A stretch of DNA of 64,000 nucleotides, from NCBI GenBank assembly GCA_947473475.1, contig CANJBZ010000004.1, positions 1-64,000 of the forward strand, read 5' to 3'. Of the stretch, positions 8,870 to 17,632 are shown piece by piece (the first letter of the stretch is position 1; every line of letters starts with the position of its first letter). The notes beneath the pieces were generated by a model. That model was not told the DNA's origin and ran no database searches. It was given only the letters and a program-made list of their open reading frames with translations. Made by a program: the position numbers and the translations under genes. The stretch is from Alphaproteobacteria bacterium. GTDB lineage: Bacteria; Pseudomonadota; Alphaproteobacteria; Micropepsales; Micropepsaceae.

Positions 8870-9628
8870 ATGGGTGAGTCGCATGCTTCCAAACAGGATT
8901 GCATGAAAGTCGGCAAGACGGATCGTACCAGCCGCACGGGCCGGGTGAAGAGCGGCCGGAAGGCCGCTGACGGGCAGGAGCCGGCATCGGCTTTTTCGCC
9001 GTTGAACGTCACCACCTCGGTGCTTGGGATTCCCGAAGCGGAATTCACGCCGCGCGTTCGTGACGCCATCATGACGTTGATGCACGAAGTCGAGCGCTTG
9101 CGGCACGAGTTGGAGCATACAAACGTCCGGCTTGAGGAACTGGCCAAGGCCGCCGACCAGGATATGCTGCTCCCGATCCTGAACCGCCGCGCCTTCATTC
9201 GCGAGGTTTCGCGGTTTACGGCCTTCGCGGAACGCTATGGCACGCCTTCCAGCCTGGTTTATATCGATCTGGACAATTTCAAGACGGTCAATGACGCCCA
9301 TGGCCATTCGGCCGGCGATGCCGTGCTGCGGCATTTTTCGGATCTGATCGCCGGGCAAATCCGGGAAGGCGACGTGCTCGCCCGCATTGGCGGCGATGAG
9401 TTCGCGGTCATCCTCGCCCATTCCACATTGGACCAGGCGATGAAAAAGAGCCTGAGCCTTCTCGAAAGCCTGCGCGACAATCCTCCAACGTGGAATGGGC
9501 AGACAGTCAGCCTGACGTTCTCCTGCGGCGTCTGCGAATTGCAGGCGGGGATAGAGCCCGACCAGGCGATATCGCGCGCGGATAAGGCCATGTACGCGGA
9601 AAAACGCACAAGCTCGAAAAAGAGTTAG
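8870..9628 (+). CDS. GGDEF-domain diguanylate cyclase
   Basis: About 252 residues from ATG 8870. The C-terminal half is a GGDEF domain that makes cyclic di-GMP from GTP: DLDNFKTVNDAHGHSAGDAVL then RIGGDEFAVIL with the catalytic GGDEF intact. No RxxD inhibitory site lies five residues before GGDEF. The N-terminal half is basic and then helical (VRDAIMTLMHEVERLRHELEH, a likely coiled coil), with no sensory domain or membrane segment. It resembles the soluble cyclases of alphaproteobacteria. A start at 8903 is possible. The 3' end overlaps the convergent small gene by four bases. Confidence 0.9.
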   Translation: MGESHASKQDCMKVGKTDRTSRTGRVKSGRKAADGQEPASAFSPLNVTTSVLGIPEAEFTPRVRDAIMTLMHEVERLRHELEHTNVRLEELAKAADQDMLLPILNRRAFIREVSRFTAFAERYGTPSSLVYIDLDNFKTVNDAHGHSAGDAVLRHFSDLIAGQIREGDVLARIGGDEFAVILAHSTLDQAMKKSLSLLESLRDNPPTWNGQTVSLTFSCGVCELQAGIEPDQAISRADKAMYAEKRTSSKKS

Positions 9629-9831
9629 GCGGAGATGTCCGGCAGCAACGCATCCTCGAGCTGCGAAATCTGATCTTTTAATTGCAGTTTGCGCTTCTTG
9701 AGGCGCGTCAACTGCAATTGATCGCAATGCGCCGCTACGGAAACGGCGGCGATAGCGACATCGAGATCGCCGTGCTCCCGACGGAGCTGCGCCAGCTTTG
9801 CGTGTAAGGCTTGTTCTTCTTCGTCTGTCAT
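9625..9831 (-). CDS. YdcH-like DUF465 small coiled-coil protein
   Basis: 68 residues starting MTDEEEQALHAKLAQL. The end has the DUF465 signature LQLTRLKKRKLQLKDQISQLED. It is a two-helix hairpin of unknown function. A second member is encoded divergently at 10038. Confidence 0.8.
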   Translation of the reverse strand: MTDEEEQALHAKLAQLRREHGDLDVAIAAVSVAAHCDQLQLTRLKKRKLQLKDQISQLEDALLPDISA

Positions 9832-10037
9832 GGTGCGCCGAAAACGCTTCTTGACCCGTGTGAGGCCGCTTGTCGAGGCCTGATTTCTTGTGGCGCAATA
9901 CCGGCTGAGGCCCAGTCTCACGCTCTTTTTGCTCGCGCTGAGGTGAAAAGCCTTAGGTAACCTTCGCGCGATTCAAGGGATGACAACGGCCTTTCAGGGT
10001 GATCTAATTTCCGGGCCTTTTAACCATGAGGCTACCG

Positions 10038-10211
10038 ATGGCTGTAGAGTCACACATCAGCGAAATCGCTGACAAACACCATAAACTTCAAGAGCTTATA
10101 GAGGACGAACTGGCGCATAGCAGTTGGGACGAGATGCGCGTCGCGGCACTGAAAAAAGAAAAGCTCCTCCTCAAGGACGAACTCGAAAGACTGCGAACGC
10201 ACAGCCACTAA
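10038..10211 (+). CDS. YdcH-like DUF465 small protein
   Basis: 57 residues (MAVESHISEIADKHHKLQEL, then RVAALKKEKLLLKDELERL). This is the same family as its divergent neighbour. ATG 10038 is chosen over 10026 because a gagg sequence sits six bases before it and family members begin MA-x-E-x-H. Its function is unknown. Confidence 0.82.
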   Translation: MAVESHISEIADKHHKLQELIEDELAHSSWDEMRVAALKKEKLLLKDELERLRTHSH

Positions 10212-10251
10212 GGCGCTGCGGATTTCTCCTGACGCCCCTCAATCCGTGGCG

Positions 10252-12162
10252 TCAGTTGAGCGATTTCGCCTGCTCGCGCAGCCGGAACTTCTGAATTTTG
10301 CCCGTGGTTGTTTTCGGCAATTCGCAAAACACCACCGTCTTCGGGCATTTGAAGTGGGCCAGATTTTCGCGGCAGAAGGCGATGAGTGCTGCCTCGCTGA
10401 CCTGATCGTGCCCCGGCTTTTTCTCGACAAAAGCGCATGGGGTTTCGCCCCATTTCGCGTCCGGCCTGGCGACGACGGCGGCGAACAATATGGCGGGATG
10501 CCGGTACAGCACATTCTCCACTTCGATGGAGGAAATGTTCTCACCGCCTGAAATGATGATGTCCTTGGAACGGTCTTTAAGCTGAATATAGCCGTCCGCG
10601 TGCTGAACACCGAGATCGCCGGAATGAAACCAGCCGCCGGCGAACGCATCGTTCGTGGCTTTGGGATTTTTCAGATAGCCCTTCATAACGATATTGCCGC
10701 GGAACATCACTTCACCAAGCGTATCGCCATCGGCCGGAACCGGCTCCATCGTTTGGGGATCCAGCACCGCCAATTGCTCCAGCGCCGCGTAGGCAACACC
10801 TTGGCGGATGCGCTTGGCGCCCTGCTCTTTTAATGGCAAATCGCTCCATTCCGCGTGCCATTCGTTCACCGTCGCGGGGCCATAGGTTTCCGTCAGCCCA
10901 TAGACGTGGGTGACATCGAAGCCTGACTCCAGCATGGCCAGCAAAATCGCTTCCGGCGGCGGCGCGGCGGCATGCACGAAATTGACGCGATGCGCAAAGC
11001 CGCGCTTCTCCTCGGGCCTGGCGTTCAACAGAACCGACATCACCGTCGGCGCACCGCACAGATGCGTGACTTTGTGGTCCGCGATCGCATCGTACATATC
11101 GCGCGCCCGTACCCATCTGAGGCACACATGCGTGCCCGCGATCAGCGACAGCGTCCAGGGGAAGCACCAGCCATTGCAGTGGAACATCGGCAGCGTCCAC
11201 AAATACACGGGATGCTGCGTCATGTGGCAGGCAAGAATGTTGGCGTAACCCATCAACGCCGCGCCGCGATGGTGGCAAACCACGCCTTTGGGATTGCCTG
11301 TCGTTCCGGACGTATAATTCAGAGAAATCGCGTCCCATTCGTCCTGCGGCATCTCCCACGCGAAGCCGGGATCGCCGCTCATCAGGAACGCTTCGTAATC
11401 GTCCGCATCGGATAATTCGCCGGACTGCGGAAATACCGGATCGTCGTACACGATCACGCGCGGCTTCACCGCCGCAAGCGCCAGCGCGCCATTGGCGCAA
11501 TCGGCGAATTCCTTATCGACGATGAAAATCTTCGCGTCCGAATGATCCAGCATGAAAGCAATCGCGGCCGAATCCAGGCGCGTATTGAGCGCATTCAGCA
11601 CGCCGCCGGTCATGGGCACGGCGTGGTGTGCTTCCAGCATGGCCGGCGTGTTCGCGAGCAGCGCGGACACGGTGTCGCCGCGGCCAATGCCTTCGCGCGC
11701 CAGCGCGGACGCCAGCCGCCGCGAACGGGCGTAAAACGCCGCGTAGGAATACCGCTGCGAGCCGTGAATGATGGCCGTCGTTTCGGGATAGGCCTGGGCC
11801 GCACGCTGCAGAAACGACACCGGCGTCAACGGCTGAAAATTCGCCGGATTGCGGTCTAGATTCATGTCGTAGGGATTGCCGGCGAGCAGCTTGGGACGCG
11901 CGGTGGGAACCGCCCGCGGCTGCGGCAGCGCCGGACGGGAACGCGGGCGCCGTCGATTGCCGGGAATGGGCTTGGCAGCGGCCTTGCCAACGGGGGGGCG
12001 CTGTTTTGGCACAGCCGCCTTGGTTTTCCCACGCGCGGGCGCTTTTGCCGCCTTTGGCTTTACGAGCTTCGCCTTCGGTTTTTTTGCCGGAGCAGCACGC
12101 GAAGACCGCGCATTGGTCTTCGATGTCTTCTTGCGGGAACCGCTCTTGGATCGCGTCGCCAT
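10252..12162 (-). CDS. acyl-CoA synthetase with lysine/alanine-rich N-terminal tail
   Basis: The 636-residue frame contains an ANL-superfamily acyl-CoA synthetase from about residue 100: YTSGTTGNPKGV (P-loop), VYGLTETYGPA, GWFHSGDLGV, KDRSKDIISGGENIS and the C-terminal lysine in TTGKIQKFRLR. It activates a fatty or short acid with ATP and CoA. Residues 1-92 are a low-complexity K/A/P/R tail (KKPKAKLVKPKAAKAPARGK) like the tails of histone H1-like bacterial proteins. An internal ATG at 11865 (MNLDRNPANFQPL) would give a normal-length enzyme. Neither start has a clear ribosome site. The catalytic part is well supported and the tail is an open question. Confidence 0.88.
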   Translation of the reverse strand: MATRSKSGSRKKTSKTNARSSRAAPAKKPKAKLVKPKAAKAPARGKTKAAVPKQRPPVGKAAAKPIPGNRRRPRSRPALPQPRAVPTARPKLLAGNPYDMNLDRNPANFQPLTPVSFLQRAAQAYPETTAIIHGSQRYSYAAFYARSRRLASALAREGIGRGDTVSALLANTPAMLEAHHAVPMTGGVLNALNTRLDSAAIAFMLDHSDAKIFIVDKEFADCANGALALAAVKPRVIVYDDPVFPQSGELSDADDYEAFLMSGDPGFAWEMPQDEWDAISLNYTSGTTGNPKGVVCHHRGAALMGYANILACHMTQHPVYLWTLPMFHCNGWCFPWTLSLIAGTHVCLRWVRARDMYDAIADHKVTHLCGAPTVMSVLLNARPEEKRGFAHRVNFVHAAAPPPEAILLAMLESGFDVTHVYGLTETYGPATVNEWHAEWSDLPLKEQGAKRIRQGVAYAALEQLAVLDPQTMEPVPADGDTLGEVMFRGNIVMKGYLKNPKATNDAFAGGWFHSGDLGVQHADGYIQLKDRSKDIIISGGENISSIEVENVLYRHPAILFAAVVARPDAKWGETPCAFVEKKPGHDQVSEAALIAFCRENLAHFKCPKTVVFCELPKTTTGKIQKFRLREQAKSLN

Positions 12163-12352
12163 GCTACCCGGACAACAAAGTGGAAAACGGAAGGGAACCT
12201 AAAGAAAGCATTCCAAGCGGGCAAGCACGCGCCGGGCCAACCTCATCTTTTGGGTGCGGCTATCGTGCCGAGAATGGCATAATGCTCTTTCCGCGTTTTT
12301 CTCGTACAAGAGCGGAAGAAGCCGCCGAAGGCGTTTCCCCGCATTGCGCTCC

Positions 12353-13603
12353 ATGTCCTCGCCGGGTTCGAGCATCGCCGCAATCCTGGTTGCGACTGCG
12401 TTTTTCCTGATGGGCAACGGCCTCATCGGAACGCTGACACCGTTGCGCGCGCACGCCGCGGGCTTTTCCGACATTGCCATCGGGGCGCTTGGCGCCTGGT
12501 ATTATCTGGGTTTCGTCGCCGGCTGCGTCGTGGGGCCGCGCCTCCTTTCCCGTGTGGGACATATCCGCGCCTTTTCGGTAGCCGCGGTGCTGATTGCGGC
12601 GGCGACGCTGGTTCAGCCTTTGTCGCCGAATACGACGGTCTGGTTCGCGGCACGCGCCGTCACCGGGCTTTGCATGGCCATCCTCTATATGAGCGTGGAA
12701 AGCTGGCTGAACGACCGCGCCAGCAATACCAACCGCGGCCGATTGCTTTCGCTCTATGTCGTCGTGAATTTGAGCGCCTTGCTGCTGGGGCAATGGCTGC
12801 TGCTGCTGGGCGACCCGCAGTCGTACGAATTGTTCAGCATTGGCGCGATCGCTTACTGCATTTGTGTTGTGCCGATGGGGCTGACGCGCCTGCCCGCCCC
12901 CGCAGCGCGGGAACGGCCGCGCATCGATATTCCCCGGCTCCTCAGCATATCGCCGGTTGGCGCGGCCGGATGCGTGACGGTGGGTCTGGCGAACGGTGCG
13001 TTTTGGACGCTGGCGCCGATTTACGGCCAATCGCTGGGCTTCACGACACGGGATATCGCGCTTTTCATGAGCGTCTTCATCGCCGGCGGCGCCCTGGTGC
13101 AATGGCCGCTGGGCCGCATATCCGATGGCATGGACCGGCGCTGGATGATTGCCGCGATATGCTCGGCGGCTTCCGTCAGCGGTCTGATCCTTGGCGCTTT
13201 GGGCTGGTATCTCTTTCCGACGGGAAATCTCTTTTACGCCGTCGTGTTTGTGCTCGGCGCGACCATGCTGCCGCTCTATTCGCTGTCCATCGCGCACGCC
13301 AACGACCGGCTGTCGCGGGCGGAATTCGTCGACGCTTCGGCAGGCCTGTTGATGATAACGGCGGCGGCATCGATCCCAGGACCCCTGCTTGCCTCCTTCG
13401 TGATTGCCACGGCAGGGCCATTTTCACTATTCATCTATACAGCCCTTGTACACGCCGCGATGGCCTTTTACGCCTTCACGCGCATGCGGATGAAAGAACC
13501 GGCCCCGTTCGACACGCGCGACCTATTTTCGCCGGTGCCTCAGAGCTCCCCCGCGGCGCTGCCGCTTGATCCACGCGGGCCCCAACAGGAAAAGCCTCTA
13601 TGA
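12353..13603 (+). CDS. MFS transporter
   Basis: A 416-residue, 12-helix major facilitator. From ATG 12353 the protein opens with a membrane helix (SSIAAILVATAFFLMGNGLIGTL); the longer upstream reading is not hydrophobic. MFS features include GPRLLSRVGHIRAF (motif A region) and WLNDRASNTNRGRLLSLY. This resembles the YcaD-like group, whose substrate is unclear. Its stop overlaps the start of the next gene by four bases. Confidence 0.85.
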   Translation: MSSPGSSIAAILVATAFFLMGNGLIGTLTPLRAHAAGFSDIAIGALGAWYYLGFVAGCVVGPRLLSRVGHIRAFSVAAVLIAAATLVQPLSPNTTVWFAARAVTGLCMAILYMSVESWLNDRASNTNRGRLLSLYVVVNLSALLLGQWLLLLGDPQSYELFSIGAIAYCICVVPMGLTRLPAPAARERPRIDIPRLLSISPVGAAGCVTVGLANGAFWTLAPIYGQSLGFTTRDIALFMSVFIAGGALVQWPLGRISDGMDRRWMIAAICSAASVSGLILGALGWYLFPTGNLFYAVVFVLGATMLPLYSLSIAHANDRLSRAEFVDASAGLLMITAAASIPGPLLASFVIATAGPFSLFIYTALVHAAMAFYAFTRMRMKEPAPFDTRDLFSPVPQSSPAALPLDPRGPQQEKPL

Positions 13604-14214
13604 ACGAACGCACCGCCACGCCCAAGCGCAGCCTCCTTCGCGGCCTCTACGATTGGACGATGGCCAATGCGTCCGGGCGGCACGCCTGGGCGGCGCTGTT
13701 CGCGATCTCCTTTGCCGAAAGCTCGTTCTTTCCGATCGCCCCGGACGTGATGCTGATGCCGATGGTCCTTGCTGACCGCAAGCGTGCCTTCCTGCTGGCC
13801 GCGTGGTGTACCCTCGCCTCCGTGCTTGGCGGCATGTTCGGCTACGCGATAGGGGCCATCCTTTACGACTCGCTCGGCGTTTGGCTGATCCGGGTCTACG
13901 GCTATGGCCAAAGCATGGAAGCGTTCCGGGAGTCCTATGCCCAGTGGGGCGCGTGGATCATCCTGATCAAGGGCCTGACGCCTATCCCGTACAAGCTGGT
14001 GACGATCGCTTCGGGCTTTGCCGGCTACAATTTCCCGCTGTTTGTTCTGTTGTCCGTGATCACACGCGGCGCACGGTTCACGATCGTCGCGGGGCTCATC
14101 TACTGGTTTGGCGAGCCCATCCGCCACTTCGTCGAAAAGCGATTGGAACTCGTGATGCTGGCCGTTCTCGGGACCATCATCGCGGGCGTGTTGATCGCGA
14201 AATATCTATTTTAG
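13600..14214 (+). CDS. YqaA-family membrane protein (VTT/DedA-like)
   Basis: A 204-residue inner-membrane protein with SFAESSFFPIAPDVMLMP and ILIKGLTPIPYKLVTIASGF. These match the re-entrant loop motifs (E-x(4)-P-x-P and the G-x-x-P-x-P/S-K core) of YqaA/VTT proteins, a family that includes lipid scramblases and polyprenyl-phosphate carriers. It is coupled to the MFS gene by a four-base overlap. Its TAG stop is the first three bases of a composite repeat. Confidence 0.85.
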   Translation: MNERTATPKRSLLRGLYDWTMANASGRHAWAALFAISFAESSFFPIAPDVMLMPMVLADRKRAFLLAAWCTLASVLGGMFGYAIGAILYDSLGVWLIRVYGYGQSMEAFRESYAQWGAWIILIKGLTPIPYKLVTIASGFAGYNFPLFVLLSVITRGARFTIVAGLIYWFGEPIRHFVEKRLELVMLAVLGTIIAGVLIAKYLF

Positions 14215-14358
14215 AGCGCAATCCAGCGAAGTGCCCAGCGCGCGTTGCGCGCTTTCTTACAATTTCGGACGGCAAGGCCGCATTAGCGGTTCGCCGCTAG
14301 ATTGCGCGGCAAACCAAGGAAACGAGAGCATGATCTGACGTAATCTGATCATGCTCTC
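14212..14358 (-). repeat. composite palindromic repeat, copy 1
   Basis: Reverse-oriented copy of the element at 38206 and 51957. Shared parts are the GAGCATGATC...GATCATGCTC palindrome, the CCTTGGTTTG..GCGCAATCT linker and the GGATTGCGCTCTA end. This copy has about 45 extra bases in its middle. It starts at the TAG stop of the YqaA gene. Confidence 0.8.
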
Positions 14359-14362
14359 GGCG

Positions 14363-14989
14363 TTACTCGCCGTCGTTCGCCCCGTCGTCGACGGAAGCCT
14401 GACCGCCGGTTGTCTCTTCGATCGACTTCATGCCGTCACCGCCTTTGCGTACCAACCGCGGCTTGCGATGCGCCGCCCGGCCGACCACGAAATCCAGTTC
14501 GATCTGAGAACACAGGCCCAGCGTCACGGGATCGACCGCCTTGATGTTCTGCGTGTTCCAATGGCCGCGGTCCCGGATTTTGGCGATGGTCGCTTTCGTC
14601 GTGCCGATCAGCTTCATCAGGTCGGCGTCGTTCAGCTCCGGGTGGTTGCGGAGGAGCCAATAGATCGCGTCCGGCTTGTCCTGGCGCTTGGAAACCGGCG
14701 TGTAGCGCGGTGTCTTCTTCTGTTTGATGTGAGGCATCTTGTACTTCGGCGGCGCCATCTTCAGGCGCACTTCGGGGTTATTTTCCGCCTGTTCGATCTG
14801 CTCATGGGTCAACTGCCCCGCATTGACCGGATCGCTGCCTTTGATTCCCTTCGCGACGTCCTCGTCCGCGATACCTTTGATTTCGAGCGGATGCATGCCG
14901 CAGAATTCGGCGATCTGCTCGAAGGAGAGGCGGGTGTTGTCGATCAGCCAAACGGCAGTCGCTTTGGGCATCAACGGCTTGTCGGACAT
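14363..14989 (-). CDS. trcR: cell-cycle transcriptional regulator TrcR (DUF1013)
   Basis: This 208-residue protein is of DUF1013, an alphaproteobacterial family named TrcR. It opens with PLMPKATAVWLIDNTRLSFEQIAEFCGMHPLEIKGIADE, a helix-turn-helix-like segment, and has a second block DAIYWLLRNHPELNDADLMKLIGTTKATI. It is expected to bind DNA or RNA polymerase. Together with rcdA 1.5 kb away it forms a small cell-cycle grouping. Downstream lies repeat copy 1. Confidence 0.87.
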   Translation of the reverse strand: MSDKPLMPKATAVWLIDNTRLSFEQIAEFCGMHPLEIKGIADEDVAKGIKGSDPVNAGQLTHEQIEQAENNPEVRLKMAPPKYKMPHIKQKKTPRYTPVSKRQDKPDAIYWLLRNHPELNDADLMKLIGTTKATIAKIRDRGHWNTQNIKAVDPVTLGLCSQIELDFVVGRAAHRKPRLVRKGGDGMKSIEETTGGQASVDDGANDGE

Positions 14990-15100
14990 AATATTTCCCT
15001 TTTCGTAGCGGGGCTTTTCAGGACCCCACGCCGCTCTCCAGGTACCAGCCTTTCGAGGAAGGCCCTTCTTAACCCCGAAATGCTCCCTACGGAAGGAGAT

Positions 15101-16096
15101 TTACGGGGCCAGCAGGATTTTCCCGATATGGCCGCTTTCCCGCATGATCTGGTGCGCACGATCGGCTTCGGCAAGCGGGAGAACCTGATGGGTAACCGGC
15201 TTCAGACGCCCCGTGTCGAACAGCGGCCAGACCTCCCGGGCCAGATGGTCCCGAATGAGCACCTTTTCGGAGTCGGGACGCCCGCGCAGGCCTGTAGCGC
15301 CCATGGTCAGCATCCGCGCCTGGACGATCCGGAAGTCGATCTCCACCTTGGCGCCCTTCTGGTAGGCGATGTTCACCAGCCGCCCGCCGCGCGCCAAAGT
15401 CTGCAGATTGCGCATGACGTAGTCGCCGCCGACCATGTCCAGAATGACCTCGACGCCTTTGCCGTTGGTTTCCGCCTTCACCAGCGCAACGAAATCCTCG
15501 TTGCGGTAATCGATGGCGCGCGTCGCGCCCAGTTTGACGCAAGCTTCGCACTTCTCCTGGCTGCCGGCCGTCGTAAAGACCCGGTGCCCGCGTGCGTGCA
15601 TGAGCTGGATCGCCGCCGTACCGATGCCGCTCGACCCACCATGCACCAGAAAATCTTCGCCCGGCCGCAGCCGCGCGGTATCGAAGACATTGCTCCAGAC
15701 CGTGAAGTAAACCTCCGGCAAGCCGCCGGCGTCCGTCAGGCTGACGCTTTTGGGGACAGGCAGCGTGCAAAGAGCCGAGGCCACGGCGTACTCCGCATAA
15801 CCTCCACCCGACAGCAGGACACAGACTTCATCGCCTTCGCGTATTCCGCTGACGGCCTGATCGACGGCAACGACGGTACCCGACGCTTCCAGCCCCGGCG
15901 TGTCGGGCGCGCCCGGCGGCGGCGGATGATGACCTTGCACCTGTAGCAAATCGGCACGGTTCACCCCGGCGGAAGCGACCTTGATCAAAATCTGACCGGG
16001 CCCGGGATGCGGGACCAGGATTTCCTTCGCCACCAGTTTCGCGCCCGGCTCCGTGCGCTCCGCTGCAATCGCCATCATTGTCTTGGGCAGTGCCAT
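15101..16096 (-). CDS. zinc-independent NAD(P)H-quinone oxidoreductase (MDR family, PIG3-like)
   Basis: This 331-residue medium-chain reductase is related to QOR and human PIG3. It has the GroES-like N-terminal domain (GVNRADLLQVQGHHPPPPG, then DTPGLEASGTV), the Rossmann motif FLVHGGSSGIGTAAIQL, and LGATRAIDYRNEDF for NADPH 2'-phosphate recognition. The zinc ligands of alcohol dehydrogenases are absent. It probably reduces quinones or enones. It is divergent from the DUF1192 gene. Confidence 0.9.
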   Translation of the reverse strand: MALPKTMMAIAAERTEPGAKLVAKEILVPHPGPGQILIKVASAGVNRADLLQVQGHHPPPPGAPDTPGLEASGTVVAVDQAVSGIREGDEVCVLLSGGGYAEYAVASALCTLPVPKSVSLTDAGGLPEVYFTVWSNVFDTARLRPGEDFLVHGGSSGIGTAAIQLMHARGHRVFTTAGSQEKCEACVKLGATRAIDYRNEDFVALVKAETNGKGVEVILDMVGGDYVMRNLQTLARGGRLVNIAYQKGAKVEIDFRIVQARMLTMGATGLRGRPDSEKVLIRDHLAREVWPLFDTGRLKPVTHQVLPLAEADRAHQIMRESGHIGKILLAP

Positions 16097-16166
16097 GACA
16101 TTCGCCTTTCTTGCTCCGCGCTATCGTTATGCCAAAATTGAGCGAAAGCGCAAAAGGAGTCCCGCC

Positions 16167-16364
16167 ATGGCCAGCGACCTCGACGAATTGATGCCGAGAA
16201 AACCAAAAGTGCAAACCGCCATCGGTGAAGATTTGTCCGCGATGTCGGTTCGCGAACTCGAAGCGCGCATCGCAAATCTCGAAGCGGAAATTGTGCGAAC
16301 AAAAGATGCGTTGCGCGCACGCTCCGCGACCAAATCCGCGGCGGATGCATTCTTCAAACGTTAA
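16167..16364 (+). CDS. DUF1192-family small protein
   Basis: 65 residues with the DUF1192 pattern: LMPRKPKVQTAIGEDLSAMS then VRELEARIANLEAEIVRTK and a polar end with FFKR. It is a short coiled coil of unknown function found in alphaproteobacteria. ATG 16167 is preceded by aaaggag with good spacing. It is often found near rcdA, as here. Confidence 0.85.
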   Translation: MASDLDELMPRKPKVQTAIGEDLSAMSVRELEARIANLEAEIVRTKDALRARSATKSAADAFFKR

Positions 16365-16537
16365 GAGCACGCGCGTTAACAATTGCGCGCGCGTTAACCG
16401 CGGTAAATTGGTGAATGCGAAATGCTGCGGATTTACCGCAACAAATAACCTTGCTGCGATGTTTCGCGCATTCGCGCTATCGCGCACAAATCGAGCTTGC
16501 TAAGGTCGCGTCCTCTTCGGGGTGGGACAAGCGGGAC

Positions 16538-17056
16538 ATGAGCACGGATATTTTAGAACAAGAAACTTTCGGCGGTCTTACGCTGAACAGCTTTCGCGCA
16601 TCGGCAATGTTTGAACGCACCTTCGATGAAGGCATGGCGCTGGTCGAAGAATGCGCGCGCTATCTTGACGGACGCGGCAGCACGGAATCGCGCACACTCT
16701 CGCGCAAAGCTGCGCTTGTGTATGCGGGCGAGAGCATGCGCGTCACCACGCGTTTGATGCAGGCGGCAAGCTGGCTTCTGATTCAGCGCGCCGTGCACGA
16801 AGGCGACATGACGACGGAAGATGCAGCATCCGATCGGTATCGGCTCGGTGCGCGCGAAATATGCATGGGCAAGCGTGAAGAAGGCATGGATGGTCTGCCG
16901 GGCAAATTGCTCGAATTGCTGGAGCGCAGTGAAAGTCTGTATCGCCGCATTGCGCGTCTCGATGACGAGCTGTTTCGCCATGGCGATGCAGCGGCCGGGG
17001 TTCAATCGCAAATGGCGCGTCTCAGCGCGGCCTTCAGCACCGGCGACGTGGGCTGA
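16538..17056 (+). CDS. rcdA: RcdA-family regulator of CtrA degradation (DUF1465)
   Basis: 172 residues, all helical. The DUF1465 core is visible: TFDEGMALVEECARYLDGRG, RVTTRLMQAASWLLIQRAVHEGDM, and SDRYRLGAREICMG. In Caulobacter RcdA is a ClpXP adaptor that helps deliver CtrA for proteolysis at the pole. ATG 16538 follows gcgggac and gives the family length. The in-frame stretch upstream is unlike the family. A terminator follows. Confidence 0.87.
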   Translation: MSTDILEQETFGGLTLNSFRASAMFERTFDEGMALVEECARYLDGRGSTESRTLSRKAALVYAGESMRVTTRLMQAASWLLIQRAVHEGDMTTEDAASDRYRLGAREICMGKREEGMDGLPGKLLELLERSESLYRRIARLDDELFRHGDAAAGVQSQMARLSAAFSTGDVG

Positions 17057-17103
17057 CAATTTCGCCGCCGCGGCAGACGATCTTTTCAGATCACAGGAAC
17101 GGC

Positions 17104-17131
17104 CTGGCGCGGATCGCTCCGCGCCAGATTT
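17104..17131 (+). terminator. rho-independent terminator after rcdA
   Basis: CTGGCGCGGA (17104-17113) pairs perfectly with TCCGCGCCAG (17118-17127) around a TCGC loop, followed by a T-rich stretch. Confidence 0.75.
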
Positions 17132-17186
17132 CTATTTGTCCGAGTAAGATAGCTGCGTCTTGTGAGGCAGCGGCAAAGAGAGCCGC

Positions 17187-17411
17187 TTAGCTCTTCACGA
17201 AATCGCCGAAGCGCTTGTTGAAGCGCGAGAGACGTCCGCCGCGATCCATCAGATGCTGCTGGCCGCCCGTCCACGCGGGATGCGTGGTGGGATCGATATC
17301 GAGCGTCATTTTGCCTTCGGGCTCGCCCCAGGTCGTACGCGTACGATACGTCGAACCGTCGTTCAACTGAACTGTCACGAAGTGATAGTCCGGATGGATG
17401 CCTTTTCTCAT
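17187..17411 (-). CDS. rpmE: 50S ribosomal protein L31, zinc-free (C-minus) form
   Basis: This 74-residue protein begins [20 protein letters not shown] and ends [13 protein letters not shown], matching L31. The CxxC zinc ligands of the C-plus form are absent. This C-minus form is common in alphaproteobacteria. The start is ATG 17411. Confidence 0.95.
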   Translation of the reverse strand: MRKGIHPDYHFVTVQLNDGSTYRTRTTWGEPEGKMTLDIDPTTHPAWTGGQQHLMDRGGRLSRFNKRFGDFVKS

Positions 17412-17632
17412 ATCGCAAGCCCTGCCGCTTTCAGAAGGGTTGGGCTTATAGAAGATGCCGCGCCCCGAAGCAAGGCGGGGCTTGGAACCCAGATCAACCC
17501 CCGAAAATTCCATGGTCTTTTGTGAAGCCCGCCACGCTGGACGGGTTAATGCAGCGACACTAGCATTGCGGCGGAGGGGCGGCCGAGGGCAGCGTAACCG
17601 AACGTGGCGCCATGCCGGCCGATGGGGCGCAA

